NCBI GenBank assembly: GCA_900175165.2
Contig: FWWN02000646.1
Location: 124,001 to 188,000 of the forward strand
DNA from: Rhizomucor pusillus
Taxonomy: Eukaryota > Mucoromycota > Mucoromycetes > Mucorales > Lichtheimiaceae
Direction of reading: 5' to 3'
DNA length: 64,000 nt
Shown: one piece after another, positions 20,984 to 31,793 of the stretch
How the letters are laid out: the number at the start of each line of letters is the position of its first letter
Position numbering within the stretch: the first letter of the stretch is position 1
Made by a program: the position numbers and the translations under genes
Notes under the pieces: model-generated
What the model was told of the DNA's origin: nothing
The model's database searches: none
What the model saw: the letters and a program-made list of their open reading frames with translations, nothing else

Positions 20984-23166
20984 TTACTCTACTGAAACTC
21001 TGACAACCATCGCCTGATTTCGCCGCAGAGTGTTTTTACCGTCAAACAGGGATACGAGATCATTCAGACATCCATCGTACAGAAAATCCTGATCATTCGC
21101 AGGCGGCATAACGATGGAATCCTTGGATGATGGTTTTATAAGAATGGGTGCTGTGGACGTTGTGCCGCTTACGAGCATATTCATAGCGATATCTCTACAG
21201 TTCGGATGATCCTCCAAGTATCTGGTGATTGTGTCGGGCAGCACGCAGGAGTATGCGAGGAGCCAATCTGATTTTAAGAACATGGCATTACCAACGACGA
21301 AACTGTATTCGTTGTTGTCCATGGAGACGCTGTATTTAATGGGCGACTTGGAAATGCGCTGATGGTTGCCTGCCCGGAATCCGACAACGGCATTCTCGTT
21401 TTGTTGCCAAATCTTGTAAGCAAACTCCATGTCATCTTTTGATATATCGACCTACAATGGTGATTTCTTTAGCTTCCTGCGAATTCATAAGGGCCATATG
21501 CTTCTTTTTCTGTCGTCCTTACGGTATCATCTACAATAAATACTGATGTTGCGGAAAGTCCTTGTATTGGATTGAAACGATTGTTTGGTGTAGGGAAAGG
21601 CTGGTCCACAATGATCATCGGCCTCTTTTGCCGTTCTATCCAACGCTTCATGCCATCTGAAATGGTACCTTGATTTACAATGAATATGCGATCGACCAAC
21701 CTAGATCCTGAATAGTGTCGTAGCTTGGACATGATACGGGCATCGTCGCCGCTGCTCCGCTTCAGTGAAAAGATGACACTGAATTGGTTCCTTCGTCGAT
21801 ATTGCCGGCCATAGCTCTCTTTGATAGATTTTTCGCAAACATGTGTTATCCGATCTGGAGCAAGTTCTTTGCTCGATAGTAGACCGCCTGCTTCCAGTTT
21901 TGACTTGGATTCCCTCAGAGCACGCGTCCACAGACTGAAGGCGTTTCCGTCAAAGTTTTGTCTCCATTCTTCGTTCTGTAAAAAGTAAAAGTTCCATGGC
22001 TTGATTTCGCTTGTAAAATGAATAACTTTGGCCGTGTTTTCCAGAATGTAGCTTTTAACAAGCATAGACATATGCTATACAATTTCAGTTTCGTCCTCCC
22101 AATTTTGTCTCGCTACTCTCATCGCTCTTACCATGAATTTCGGCATGACATTGTAGTTTCCAGGCAAATAGTACACGGACTCGTTAAAGTAATAGTTGAG
22201 GAAACCTTGGTCGCCCCTGTTGTAGCTTGGGGCGTCTTCGTATGACTCCAGCATCTCCTTATATGTTCTCTCGGATGGTTCCGCGACGAATACTCCCGTA
22301 TTCACTGCACCTCCCAGATCCAACACCGCGGAAAGCTGTGGGTAGTCGAAGAGCTCATCCAGCGGCTACAGTCACGTTAGTACGCGCTTCCATGTCTAAT
22401 TTTTAACCGCGTCGTACCTGTAGCACCATTGTATCGGCGTCAAGAAATACAACCTACAAGCGAAAAAAGAAAAATCACGGATGTTAAAAACGCACTTCCA
22501 CAAGTGCTATGCAACCAACCCACGCACCTTCTCATAATCCGTTAAGCTCCATAGATGCAACTTTGAGTATCGGCAGGCCTTGTTGAACCCTTTACGGGAA
22601 GCCTTTTTCGACTCCCAAGGGTATTTGATCTAATCCGTTTGCGGCATGAAAAAAAAATTATATTGTGTTAATTTCCCCGAGGACACTATTGATTTAGGTT
22701 AATAATTAGTGTACCTGGTCGATTGCGACAATTTTTGCACCTAGATACTCCAGCTTGTCTCTCGTTGACTCTGAAACTTCGGGAAGGACGAGCACGATAA
22801 TATCATGCTCCGTCTTTGCTTTATTGACGAGAGAGTGGACAAGCACTTGCGTTGCATCGGCCTATGTAAGAACGACGAAAATCGACCGTCATTAGTCTTT
22901 TGTCGTGTAACACACAACTTGAAGGGTGTATCTGAACTTGCCATCACATCATCGCACAAAAATGTAGCGTAAGCATATCTCGATGACTCGGAGGGTGATG
23001 AAGGAGGCGAAAATACTCGGTTGTTTACATGCCCTGTGTTCTCGACAAGGTCTGTCTCAGTTTGGGCCCAGCCCAGCTGCGTCTTGACAATAAACATGAG
23101 AGCGGCAGCGCACCAGACCGAGACGATGGCTACAAAGAACCGCCATTTGTTTTTTGGACTAAACAT
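20984..23166 (-). CDS. GT8-GT64 fusion glycosyltransferase, Golgi type II membrane protein
   Basis: Seven exons (22942-23166, 22715-22861, 22528-22629, 22418-22453, 22132-22365, 21523-22074, 20984-21451) give 587 aa, every junction in phase. Residues ~10-28 are a single membrane anchor after a short cytosolic tail. Residues ~65-290 match GT8 (glycogenin / plant glucuronosyltransferase type): FLCDDVM, the metal-binding VVFLDADTMVLQ, GVFVAEPSERTY, GDQGFLNYYF and KVIHFTSEIKPW. Residues ~340-587 match GT64, the C-terminal domain of animal exostosins: NNRFNPI, VFIVDDT as the DDD-like motif, FAYKIW, VVGFRAG, SFVVGNAMF and the NCRDIAMNMLV block. The fusion suggests two sequential sugar transfers. 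Mucoromycete walls contain glucuronic-acid polymers, so a role there is a reasonable inference only. The first intron appears to use a GC donor. Confidence 0.88.
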
Positions 23167-23430
23167 ACAGTGTATTTACGAGGAGCGAAGGAGAGGATAG
23201 CAAGAAGAGAAGAGAAGAAAGAAGGAAAATAGGGAGTCGCTGCTACCGTAACAAAACAAGTAAAATCTCTTTCGGGTGCTGAAAAAGCAAAGGTCTCATG
23301 CATCATTGTTGCTGAAATCCCAGTATTCGATGATTTTTTGTGCAACGGTGATCTGCGGATCTTCGGTGACGGCTTTTACCCTTTGCAGATCCCACATGTG
23401 GCCACACCGTAGACCCGATCTTGCAAGGAG

Positions 23431-24594
23431 CTACTGCATGGCTGCATACGCCTGCAGCATATTATCTTCCAAAGCCTTTAATCTTTTCAAGACCTCAGCG
23501 CCGTAGGCGATCGTGATAACAGAAACGAAAATGCCGGTAGCTGCAAGCGTCGTACTACTTGCGATAACGATCGTATCGATGTCAAATGTCAGTATGTAGA
23601 ACAGCTTCAGTCCGAACTCCAACTCTAGAAAAATGATATCGATTGCCGTAATGATGCGAACGTGGAGTCGAAAAAGTGAAGAGTGTTCCCAGTAGAACCG
23701 AATTCGTGGTTGCGGCGGTTTTCCGGCCACTTCTATGGGCCGCAGCGGGATAATATCTTTTCCAAAGTAATACAAGACCGGCTTGATTTCGTAGTTAAAA
23801 ACACATATAGGTATAAGCGATAAGGCACAAACAATGCCTGCGCCTGCTGTGCTAATAAACAATACAGAATTAAGTAACGAAACGAAAAGGTTTAAGGGGA
23901 GATGAAAAGCGAATGCTATTGTTACTTGTACTTACATGAACGATTCTCGTAACAGCAGTAATTTTGGGTCTGGGTTGGTCAATGCCAGTACAATGGAGAG
24001 TATAAACACTGAGGAGGATTGATATCATTAAGCATTTAATACCTTCTTCAGTGTGCTGTTACGAGTGCAAGCTTTTATTTTACCGCTGATGGATGCTATG
24101 CCGACAGTGTCAATCCGCCGCCAAAATATGCCTTGAAGAGTGACAGATACAATAGTGGGCGTCGTTGATAGGACAAGAGCCCACACTGGTGGGAGATGCC
24201 GCTTGAGAACCATGTACAGCACGATAGGAATAAGTGCGTTCATAAAAGTGATGTATGCGATGCGTCGAAGGACCAGCCTGCACTGCCGTTTGGTAGATAG
24301 AATGGAATCGAAATCGTCGGCGTCTGCGGCCGCGGATTGTTTGCTTGTTTCCAAAGGTTCCCGCCCCCGGTTGCCTTCTTTGTCACCTTCAGGGACAAAG
24401 TGCTCCACAGAAGAAAAAGATGATACATTATCGCTGATGTTGTCTGTACTTGTACCCGTGAGTTGGAAAGAATTGTTGCAGTAATGATATTTAATAACAG
24501 TTGCACCGTAGATTGTGATTTCTTTGCCCGATTTTTCGTGGAATGAACAATCGCAGCTGCCATGCTTCTCTTCTGAACTTGGCTCTGTAGCCAT
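23431..24594 (-). CDS. Multi-spanning membrane protein, VC0807-like
   Basis: Three exons (24084-24594, 23936-24008, 23431-23851) give 334 aa. About 105 polar N-terminal residues, Ser/Thr/Asp-rich, precede roughly six hydrophobic spans (for example YITFMNALIPIVLYMVL, VWALVLSTTPTIVSVTL, FILSIVLALTNPDPKLLLL, IVCALSLIPICVF). The string LTNPDPKLLLLRESF and the overall layout resemble the bacterial VC0807 / intracellular septation-protein-like family seen in many fungi. Function is unknown. Same strand as the glycosyltransferase, 264 bp upstream of its start. Confidence 0.72.
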
Positions 24595-25313
24595 TTGCGT
24601 TTTCCCTTTTACAACAATTATCTAAGTTAGAAGAAAGAAGGAATAAAATAGATTTTTCTTTACTATTTGGAAAGGAATGAGATGTCCCTGACTATTTTTT
24701 AATCCTTTGACTGCTGCCAGCCAAAAAGTCAATTTTGTGCTTCTTTTTGCGATTTTATGATTCTCAGATATTTATGATTATTATGGGCGCTATTCGATAG
24801 TATATCCAGTAACAAAGCTTGTTTAATTAACAGTGAGAGTTATTGATATGCTCTGGCGATACCATGCATATGTAGCAGTTGTATGATTGCTGTTCGGGAT
24901 GGCTGGAGTACATGGTTAGAAACTGTATTAGAAACAAATAACAGGTTTCCGTCAACCTGGTCATCTCTGCAAATACTGCACGCCCCATCTTTTATTGGCT
25001 CTCTTTTAGCAGCAATTGAATATATTAGGTAAAATACTTCAGAAGACAAATACTCGTTTAATCTGTTCTTTTTAAATATCCGAGGACCAGAACATCTTTT
25101 GGTAAAAGTACACGTAAGGAAGAAATAAGAGTGAGGTTGATACTATAGCTAGTAAGAGATACGTAAAGAAAAGGAAAAAAAAGGAGTTAAGCAGGCCGGC
25201 TGCAAACGAAAAAGGATTAAGAGGATTCTACGGCCGGTTGAAGAGGGAGGATATTTGAAATTCGAGGATACAGTAGTTATGTAGGTAGGTGAATTTTTTC
25301 CCTTTTTTGCACG
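24595..25313. other. Intergenic
   Basis: Promoter side of the membrane protein and 3' side of the sugar transporter. No gene seen. Confidence 0.6.
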
Positions 25314-26959
25314 TTACTTTTCTTCGTATTCGGCCTTCTCGAGGGAAACATCTTGGTGAGGCTTGGCAACACCACCCTTGTTCTTGAATGCCCACGCAGA
25401 ACCGCTGAAGACATAGTCCATTTCTTCGAGAGATCGGCCCTTGGTTTCTGGGTAGAAGAGGAAGACGCAAATAGTCATAACGACACAGCAGCAGCCAAAG
25501 AAGATGTAGGTGCCCCAGGTGATACCGGCCAACATGGAAGGCACAATTTGCGAGATAACAAAGTTCATGAGCCAGTTTGCAGAGGTAGTGATGGAGGTAG
25601 CCTTGGCACGGATGTTGAGAGGATAGATTTCTGCAGGGTAGACCCAGCCGACGGGACCCCAGGAGGCAGCGAAGCCAGCGACGAAGATGTAGATCATAAC
25701 GATACAGAAGTAGGAGGCACTGACGTTTCCGCTCATGTCGACAACCTTTTCCCCGCTAGCAGGATTGATTTCGATAGAGGCAGTACCACCCATAACAGCA
25801 CCGCAGAGGATCATAGCAGCACCCATAACAATAGCACCAGTCATGAGAGTACCACGGCGGCCGAGTTTGTCAAGGAACAGGATAGCGGGTAAGGTGGCAA
25901 TCATGTTGAGGACGCCGTTGACACCAGAGGCAATCAAAGATGCAGTCTTGCCTTCAACACCAGCTTGCTGGAAGATCTTGGGAGCGTAATACAGGATAGA
26001 GTTGATACCGGTAAATTGCTGGAAGACTTGGACAAGAACACCGAGGAAGAGTCTGCGACGGACTTCCTTCTTGAAGAGTTCGGTGTAGCTGGTAACTGAG
26101 ACACGCTGTTCAAGTTCGACTTGCTGGCAGATATCGTTGTGCTCTTCAACGACGTAGGGATTGGTTTCATCACCGTCTGCGTGCAATTTAGCCAGAGTGC
26201 GAAGAGCTTCCTCCTTGCGACCCTTCTTGACCAACCAACGAGGAGATTCAGGCAAGAACAAGGAACCAGTGACAAGGATAAGACCAGGGCCAAGCTGGAT
26301 ACCGGTGGGGATACGCCAGGAAGCACTGTTGGTGTATTTCTCGGTACCGACGCTAACCCAGAAAGCAATCATCAAACCAACAGTAATCATAAGCTGTTGG
26401 AGCGAGATCAAACGACCGCGAATTTCCTTGGGGGCGATTTCGGAAATGAACAGAGGAACGACCATCGAAAGTGTGCCGATACCAAGACCACCGACGACAC
26501 GACCGACAATCATCATCGCGAAACCGTTCGCACCGGTTTGAATAGCGACACCAATGATGAAAACGATACAGCCGACAAACATTGCCATCTTTCGACCAAA
26601 AATTTCAGCAGATTGACCTGTGTGGCACAAGGTTAGGCTTAATAATTCTGACAAAGCCAGGGAGGAAATTATGGAAACTTACCAGCAAACAAGGAACCAA
26701 CAAAACAACCCAATTGCAAAAGACCAGAAAGCATACCCGTTTCAAGGGCAGTCAAGTAGAGACGACCCTTCATTTGCATCATGAAAGGATCCATGGTAAG
26801 AACGCCCTAGGAGTCGGAAAAGTTCGGTTAGTAATTGATTGGAATCATATGTAATTCGTTTTTCTAACTTACAGACAAATAACCGGTATCATAGCCGAAG
26901 CAAATACCGCCAAAGGCTGCGAATATTGAGACAAAATATACACGCCAACTAACAGCCAT
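25314..26959 (-). CDS. MFS hexose transporter
   Basis: Three exons (26873-26959, 26683-26806, 25314-26617) give 504 aa with 12 hydrophobic spans, a proton-coupled sugar porter of the plasma membrane. Signatures: FGYDTGYLSG, GRKMAMF (loop 2-3), VPLFISEIAPKEIRGRL, PESPRWLVKKGR (loop 6-7), QQFTGINSILYYAP (hexose-binding helix 7), LGRRG, YPAEIYPLNIRAKA and PETKGRSLEEMD. The QQxxGxNxxxYY helix favours glucose/hexose. Codon use looks more biased than in most neighbours (GGT/GCC/ATC-rich), suggesting high expression. A TATA box lies at 27031-27040, and a CT-rich leader precedes the ATG. Confidence 0.95.
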
Positions 26960-27030
26960 TAGAAGGTGAGGGGAAAGTGTGTGAGTTGAGGAGAGGTAAA
27001 CAATGCGACAACTGGGACCCACGTTGGATG

Positions 27031-27040
27031 CCTTTTTATA
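27031..27040 (-). promoter_or_regulatory. TATA box of the hexose transporter
   Basis: TATAAAAAGG on the minus strand, about 72 bases upstream of the transporter ATG, followed by a CT-rich stretch. This spacing recurs in other promoters of the window. Confidence 0.7.
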
Positions 27041-28600
27041 CGAAAACCATGGAGCCACCTGCTTCATACGGGCGGGCGGAGCAAGAACCAAAATAAAAAG
27101 AGGACCACGACGCGGGGAGCGTGCGGGTTGGTGCAACCTTTCGTTCCCGATCTCTCTAGTGGAACCGGGAAACAATTGTGGAGAAGGCTCAGATTGCCTT
27201 TTTTAGAACATCCGTCCAATCAATACACTTCTCTGCCAAGCGGAATGGAGAAAATGGTATTTGTGGGGTCCCACAGTATCTTTCGGTATTCGCTTGAAGC
27301 GCAATTTCCGCAATCGTGTATCCCTGAAAGCTCTCAACCGAAGAGCTGGTTCGTCTTGAAGCATACCAGATCAAATGAAAAAAGGGCTCGGCAAATCGTG
27401 GTAACCATGACTTTTCCAGTTGCTTCTCGTGTCTTCAAATGTGGCAATTTCTTGATCTCTTGTGCTGATTGGTTGGGACATATACAACCGCTCAAACTCA
27501 AAGGAAAAAAAAGAAGGGACCACTCATAATCCGATGAATTTTTTTCTAGCAACAACTGCCCTCCAAAAACGCCGAGACTCATTCGATTCGTCTAATTTCA
27601 AAGCAATTCCTCTTCAACAAAACTCAGCTATATTCCTGGCTGATCACTGATGCGAACGACACACGTCTCATATATGCATATTTGCATCGATTCGTTGCTC
27701 AGGGTTCGCCGATGGTGTTTACAAAGCAACAACAGGGACCAAAACGAAGTGACCCTGAGACGTGGGAGGAAGCGGTAAACGGGAATGCCAGACGGGGACC
27801 TCGTCCAAAAAGGGTGAGACAGGTTTACAAGCAGGTGCTTCCTTGTAACACCGTGAGTACTTTTCCACTGGCGCTGTTCATCTTGGAAAAGGAAGAAAGG
27901 TCAAGTGGAAGATGTTTGCGCCCGGTAACGGGGTCGGGACAACAAAGTTCGCAGTGGCCACATCTCTGAGCCCAAAAGTATCGGATCATGACAGTGGTTA
28001 GTGTGGAGTCAAAAAGCATTAACGTTGAAAGGTAGCCAAGTCCAGAAGAATTCAAAGAACGCATGAGCAGGGAGCTTGCTTTGTCTGCTGACTCACAGCC
28101 ACAGTGATACGGTTTGTTCCATTCTCTGTCCATAGCAGTATCTGACTGCGCGGTCGGTGCTTTTACGCCAGCCATGCCGCGGAATTACTGAAAATTCTTC
28201 AATATTCCTTTGAATTTGAAGCGCCGGTACATTCTAATGACCCGGGAACTCGACCGAAGGAAGTTTCAATGCTATGCAGTCTGTTTGTGTGTTATTGTTT
28301 TCTAATCGTATTACTGGCGACAAGGTGGAACTATTTTCCCGCTCACATGACCACTGCCGAGCACTCTTCGAGCGCTGTTTAGGGGTTGCCTTCGAAGGCT
28401 ACGGGTAGGTTGCTGGATATGTCGGGTGCCGATATCGTATATCCGTGGGAACGCACTTTGACTGTTATACCATTCACTCTGTCCCTAAAAGTAAAAAATG
28501 ACGGTTGCATTCTCCCAAAAATGCGAATTTGCGCTTTCCAGGCATGGATACCGCGCATTGACAAAGCAAGTGCTACACACTGTTGATGAAGACTAATGTA

Positions 28601-28699
28601 CACTTTTTCCCAAAAGTAATGTCGCATTTTGTGAAATATTATAATACATTTATACACCAAAACTGCAAATTGCAGCGACATTAATTTTTGGAAAAAGTG
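28601..28699. mobile_element. Mariner/Tc1-type MITE
   Basis: A 99-bp element with near-perfect 25-bp terminal inverted repeats (left 28601-28625 begins CACTTTTTCCCAAAAG; the right end reads the complement). TA dinucleotides flank both sides, as expected for Tc1/mariner target duplication. The ~50-bp AT-rich core has no coding capacity, so any movement would need a transposase in trans. Confidence 0.7.
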
Positions 28700-28885
28700 T
28701 ATTCTTAAAATATCAATCAGTGCTTGTAAAATATAGCTTCACGTGGACATGAACCGCAGCTCGCTTCTGCTTTGCGACATCGTAGGTAAAATCATTTCAA
28801 AATATCCTTATAATTCAAGCACTTGCTCGTATCAACAGTTTTGAAAGATGTTCACAAAGAAGGATTCCACGCTCTATTGTATTAC

Positions 28886-29300
28886 TCATACTGCCGGGCT
28901 TAGGTCATCGATTCCATCAGCTAAACTGCTTTCTTCCATGAATTTCAGCTTCTTCCAAGTTACAATGAAATCACAAGGTACTCCATTCTTCTGCGCAGCA
29001 ATGTGCTTTCCAATCTTCCAGCCAATAACTGTGGCACAACTCGTTTTTTATATGACTATTATCAATGAGCATCATCCAAACCACTGCAAGATGAGTATTG
29101 CGACAAATATTATAAGATGATCTTTTATATCGATTAGCCCAGCTTTTCTACATGCTCACTCAATATTTCATTGGCAAGCAGATGCTATTAGAAACCGCTT
29201 ATTTGTTCCCAGGATAAGCAAGACATTGAAACTTTTATATTTTACTAATGGGTCCTCAATCGTTTCTGGTATCATCTCCTGCTGGCTAATTTTCAACTGA
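28886..29300 (-). pseudogene. Decayed protein-coding remnant
   Basis: The minus strand carries two protein-like stretches broken by stops: VIGWKIGKHIAAQKNGVPCD leading on to WKKLKFMEESSLADGIDDL (about 29045-28886), and upstream SQQEMIPETIEDPLVKYKSF (about 29290-29180). The composition is unlike random AT-rich DNA, and the two are separated by several stops. Family unknown; a transposon-derived protein is possible given the adjacent MITE. Confidence 0.35.
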
Positions 29301-30783
29301 AAAGACTATCTTTCGTATCAGAAACAATAATAGTTCAACTTTAAAAGTCATTTGTTGTACCAAGCTATAGCTATGTATTAGAAATAACAGGGATAGAATT
29401 GTTGTTAGAATCTAAATGAAAAGATAATGGAAGAAAATATGAATGTTCTGACTTGGCGACAGCGATCAACGTCCAGTGCTCTTGGAACATCCGACATGGA
29501 ACTACGCATCGAGATTTACCAATATTCATGCTCGCCTCCGGACGACGCATCCACGCTGCATACCATGGGCGCCAAGGAAAAACGGCAAGGTAGCCTCCGC
29601 ATTTCGAAGCCGATAGCTTACATTGGTATTCTCAAGTTTTGACATTTTAATGCAACCGCAATAATAGATACAACTACGTAGTTCTGTCTACCGGTCCGAT
29701 CAATCACTTTGTTTGTCTGACTTGAGCGACCGATCAAGAGGCAGATTGATAGGCGACTCCCAAGATATCAGGTATAGAAATGGGTCAAGACTCAGGATCT
29801 AGTGCTACTCAATCCGTCATCGCTTTGTTTCCATGGGGTATGTCGCAGACAAGGCATGTCAATTTTACAAAGTCGACCTGGACTGAACCGACAATCTTTT
29901 ATCCATCGAGTATCGCTCGGATGATGGTAATGTAGTTTACGTTGGTAGCTGGGTTTTCAGCCACCCACAATGTACACGAACCAGAACTTGCTACGTAGAA
30001 TCTTTTGATCCACAGACTATGGTGGTACACACCCAAAGAAAGAATAGCCTGCATAATGCCTTGGGAGATGGCACAAATACAAGGAAAAGGGCTCCGCAAT
30101 GTCTCTATCCCAAGCAATGCAGATATTCTCGAACTAAATAAGAAGCGACGCTAAAGACACCTTCTTTGCTACATAGCATAAGGTGCGATAACAGCAGTAG
30201 CAGATGTAAAGATGTCTTTTTGTATGTCTCAAGCACATCTAGATGTCAAAATTACGTGTGATGAAACTTTGTACATGCAGCAGATGGGCGCAGTAGCAGC
30301 CTGAGCCAAGCTTTTTTTCCCTCCTTCCTTCATCATCCCACTGACATCCGAGGAATGTTGGGGGGAATGTTGGTGTTGCAATGGTCTTGAGAAAGATGAA
30401 AATTGGGTGCAATGTGTTTCATAACAAAAAGCATATGACCATACGGAGAGTCTGTTGCACAAACAAGATCGTAAAGACTATTAGTTTGCATCAGGTGCCA
30501 TCATCTACGAAGCCCCATGATACATATTCAAGTATGACGCGGCTCTCGTCAACTATCGCGATCCAGCCAGCAACGATGTAACAAAACTGCTTATTATTCA
30601 TGCTTCTCCCGTCTCCCTAAAACCTTTCTCTCCTTGGTTTTTTTATTTTTATTTTTGGACTATAATAATATTGTGGCAAAATATATGAAAAATAGAATGG
30701 CATAGTTTCAATGAAGATGCAAAACAAAAATAAAAGGATGTACACAAAGGAAAAGGATAAGCAGAAAGGAGAAATGGGTATAC

Positions 30784-31416
30784 TCAATTAATCAATTCGT
30801 CTACTTCATCTTCATCGACATCGTCAAGATCGATGTCTAAGTCAAGATCGTCTTGATTTTGTATGCATGGGCGAAACGCGGAGGGACAAGATGGCGAAGA
30901 TGGAGATGAGGGGGAAGAAGCCGAGGATTGTTTGTGTCGCCCGATCCACTGTCGCAGCATCTTTCGCGCAAAGATCTTGCCACGCAGTCTGTCTGCAGTC
31001 TGCCGCAATTTGTCATTTTCGGCTCTGAGCTCCTCGACCTGCCGCTCCAGAACTGCATTTCGTTCTGATAGCTGTGAGATCATCTCTCGCATTTCATTCT
31101 GCAGCTGATTTTTCTTTTGTCTGTACTTTGCTGATGCAGCCTTGTTTCGCAGGCGGCGCTCCTGTAAAGACAGCGGTGTATGCTGCTCCTGCTGCTGGTG
31201 TGATATGTGCTGGTGCTGTTTGGATGATGCCGTGGTGGTAAACGATGCGACAGAGTGCGGTGACGAAGGCGGCGAGTGGTCGCGAGGCGACAAAGGCGGA
31301 GAAGAACCCGGGTGGCGGTCAAATGTCTTGTAGTTTGACACGGGTGGCGACGGTGGGAAGACGGTTGCGGTGGTGATGGCCGAAATGGACATTGGAGGGT
31401 AATCTCGAGAAGCCAT
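30784..31416 (-). CDS. bZIP transcription factor
   Basis: Intronless, 210 aa. The N-terminal half is Ser/Pro/His/Gln-rich (SSPPLSPRDHSPPSSPHS). The basic region RRLRNKAASAKYRQKK (about residues 92-107) has the N-x7-R bZIP signature. A leucine zipper of about four to five heptads follows (MISQLSERNAVLERQVEEL), and the protein ends in a Ser-rich linker and a very acidic tail (DLDLDIDLDDVDEDE). The NKAASAKYR core resembles Gcn4/Cys3/Met4-like fungal bZIPs; the exact orthologue cannot be named. A TATA-like CATAAATACC lies about 55 bases upstream on the minus strand (31466-31475). Confidence 0.9.
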   Translation of the reverse strand: MASRDYPPMSISAITTATVFPPSPPVSNYKTFDRHPGSSPPLSPRDHSPPSSPHSVASFTTTASSKQHQHISHQQQEQHTPLSLQERRLRNKAASAKYRQKKNQLQNEMREMISQLSERNAVLERQVEELRAENDKLRQTADRLRGKIFARKMLRQWIGRHKQSSASSPSSPSSPSCPSAFRPCIQNQDDLDLDIDLDDVDEDEVDELIN

Positions 31417-31793
31417 TGCAGAAACAAGGTGGCGAGCTAAAGTAGGGCACGGGCAATTTCAAAGGGGGTATTTATGCAGTGGAGATGGGTGCACATTTGT
31501 TTGTGCGTAACGTTTATGTTCAAATTGAACCTTGTCATGACAACCCTGCATCCATGCATGACATCTGTTTTGATGATGCTTTCCGTTGTCAGATTGCTTT
31601 TGTTTCCATAAACAGTTCTCTCTTCCACGTCAATGCATGTGCGCTGCATAAATGAAAAGCTTCGACAACGCTCATTTTAATTCAAGTGCACTAATGGCAA
31701 AACATGTATTAAATATTTTTCTGGGATCTCGGCTGCCGCTTCTCAATATTTGGGATTCGACGAAGCTAACAATGTACAACCCATATGACATGT
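31417..31793. other. Intergenic
   Basis: bZIP promoter and the 3' side of the pyrophosphatase gene; no gene seen. Confidence 0.6.

Larger units (their letters stand above)
26960..30783. other. Gene-poor region
   Basis: About 3.8 kb without a convincing gene. It holds the transporter promoter, a mariner-type MITE (28601-28699), a decayed protein-like stretch on the minus strand next to it, and the bZIP gene's 3' side. A 71-codon frame at 29427-29642 (+) has no promoter or splice support. Confidence 0.55.

Noticed and set aside
25353..26636. Long + frames antisense to the hexose transporter
   Set aside because: The opposite strand encodes a complete MFS transporter with biased codons, which opens antisense frames.
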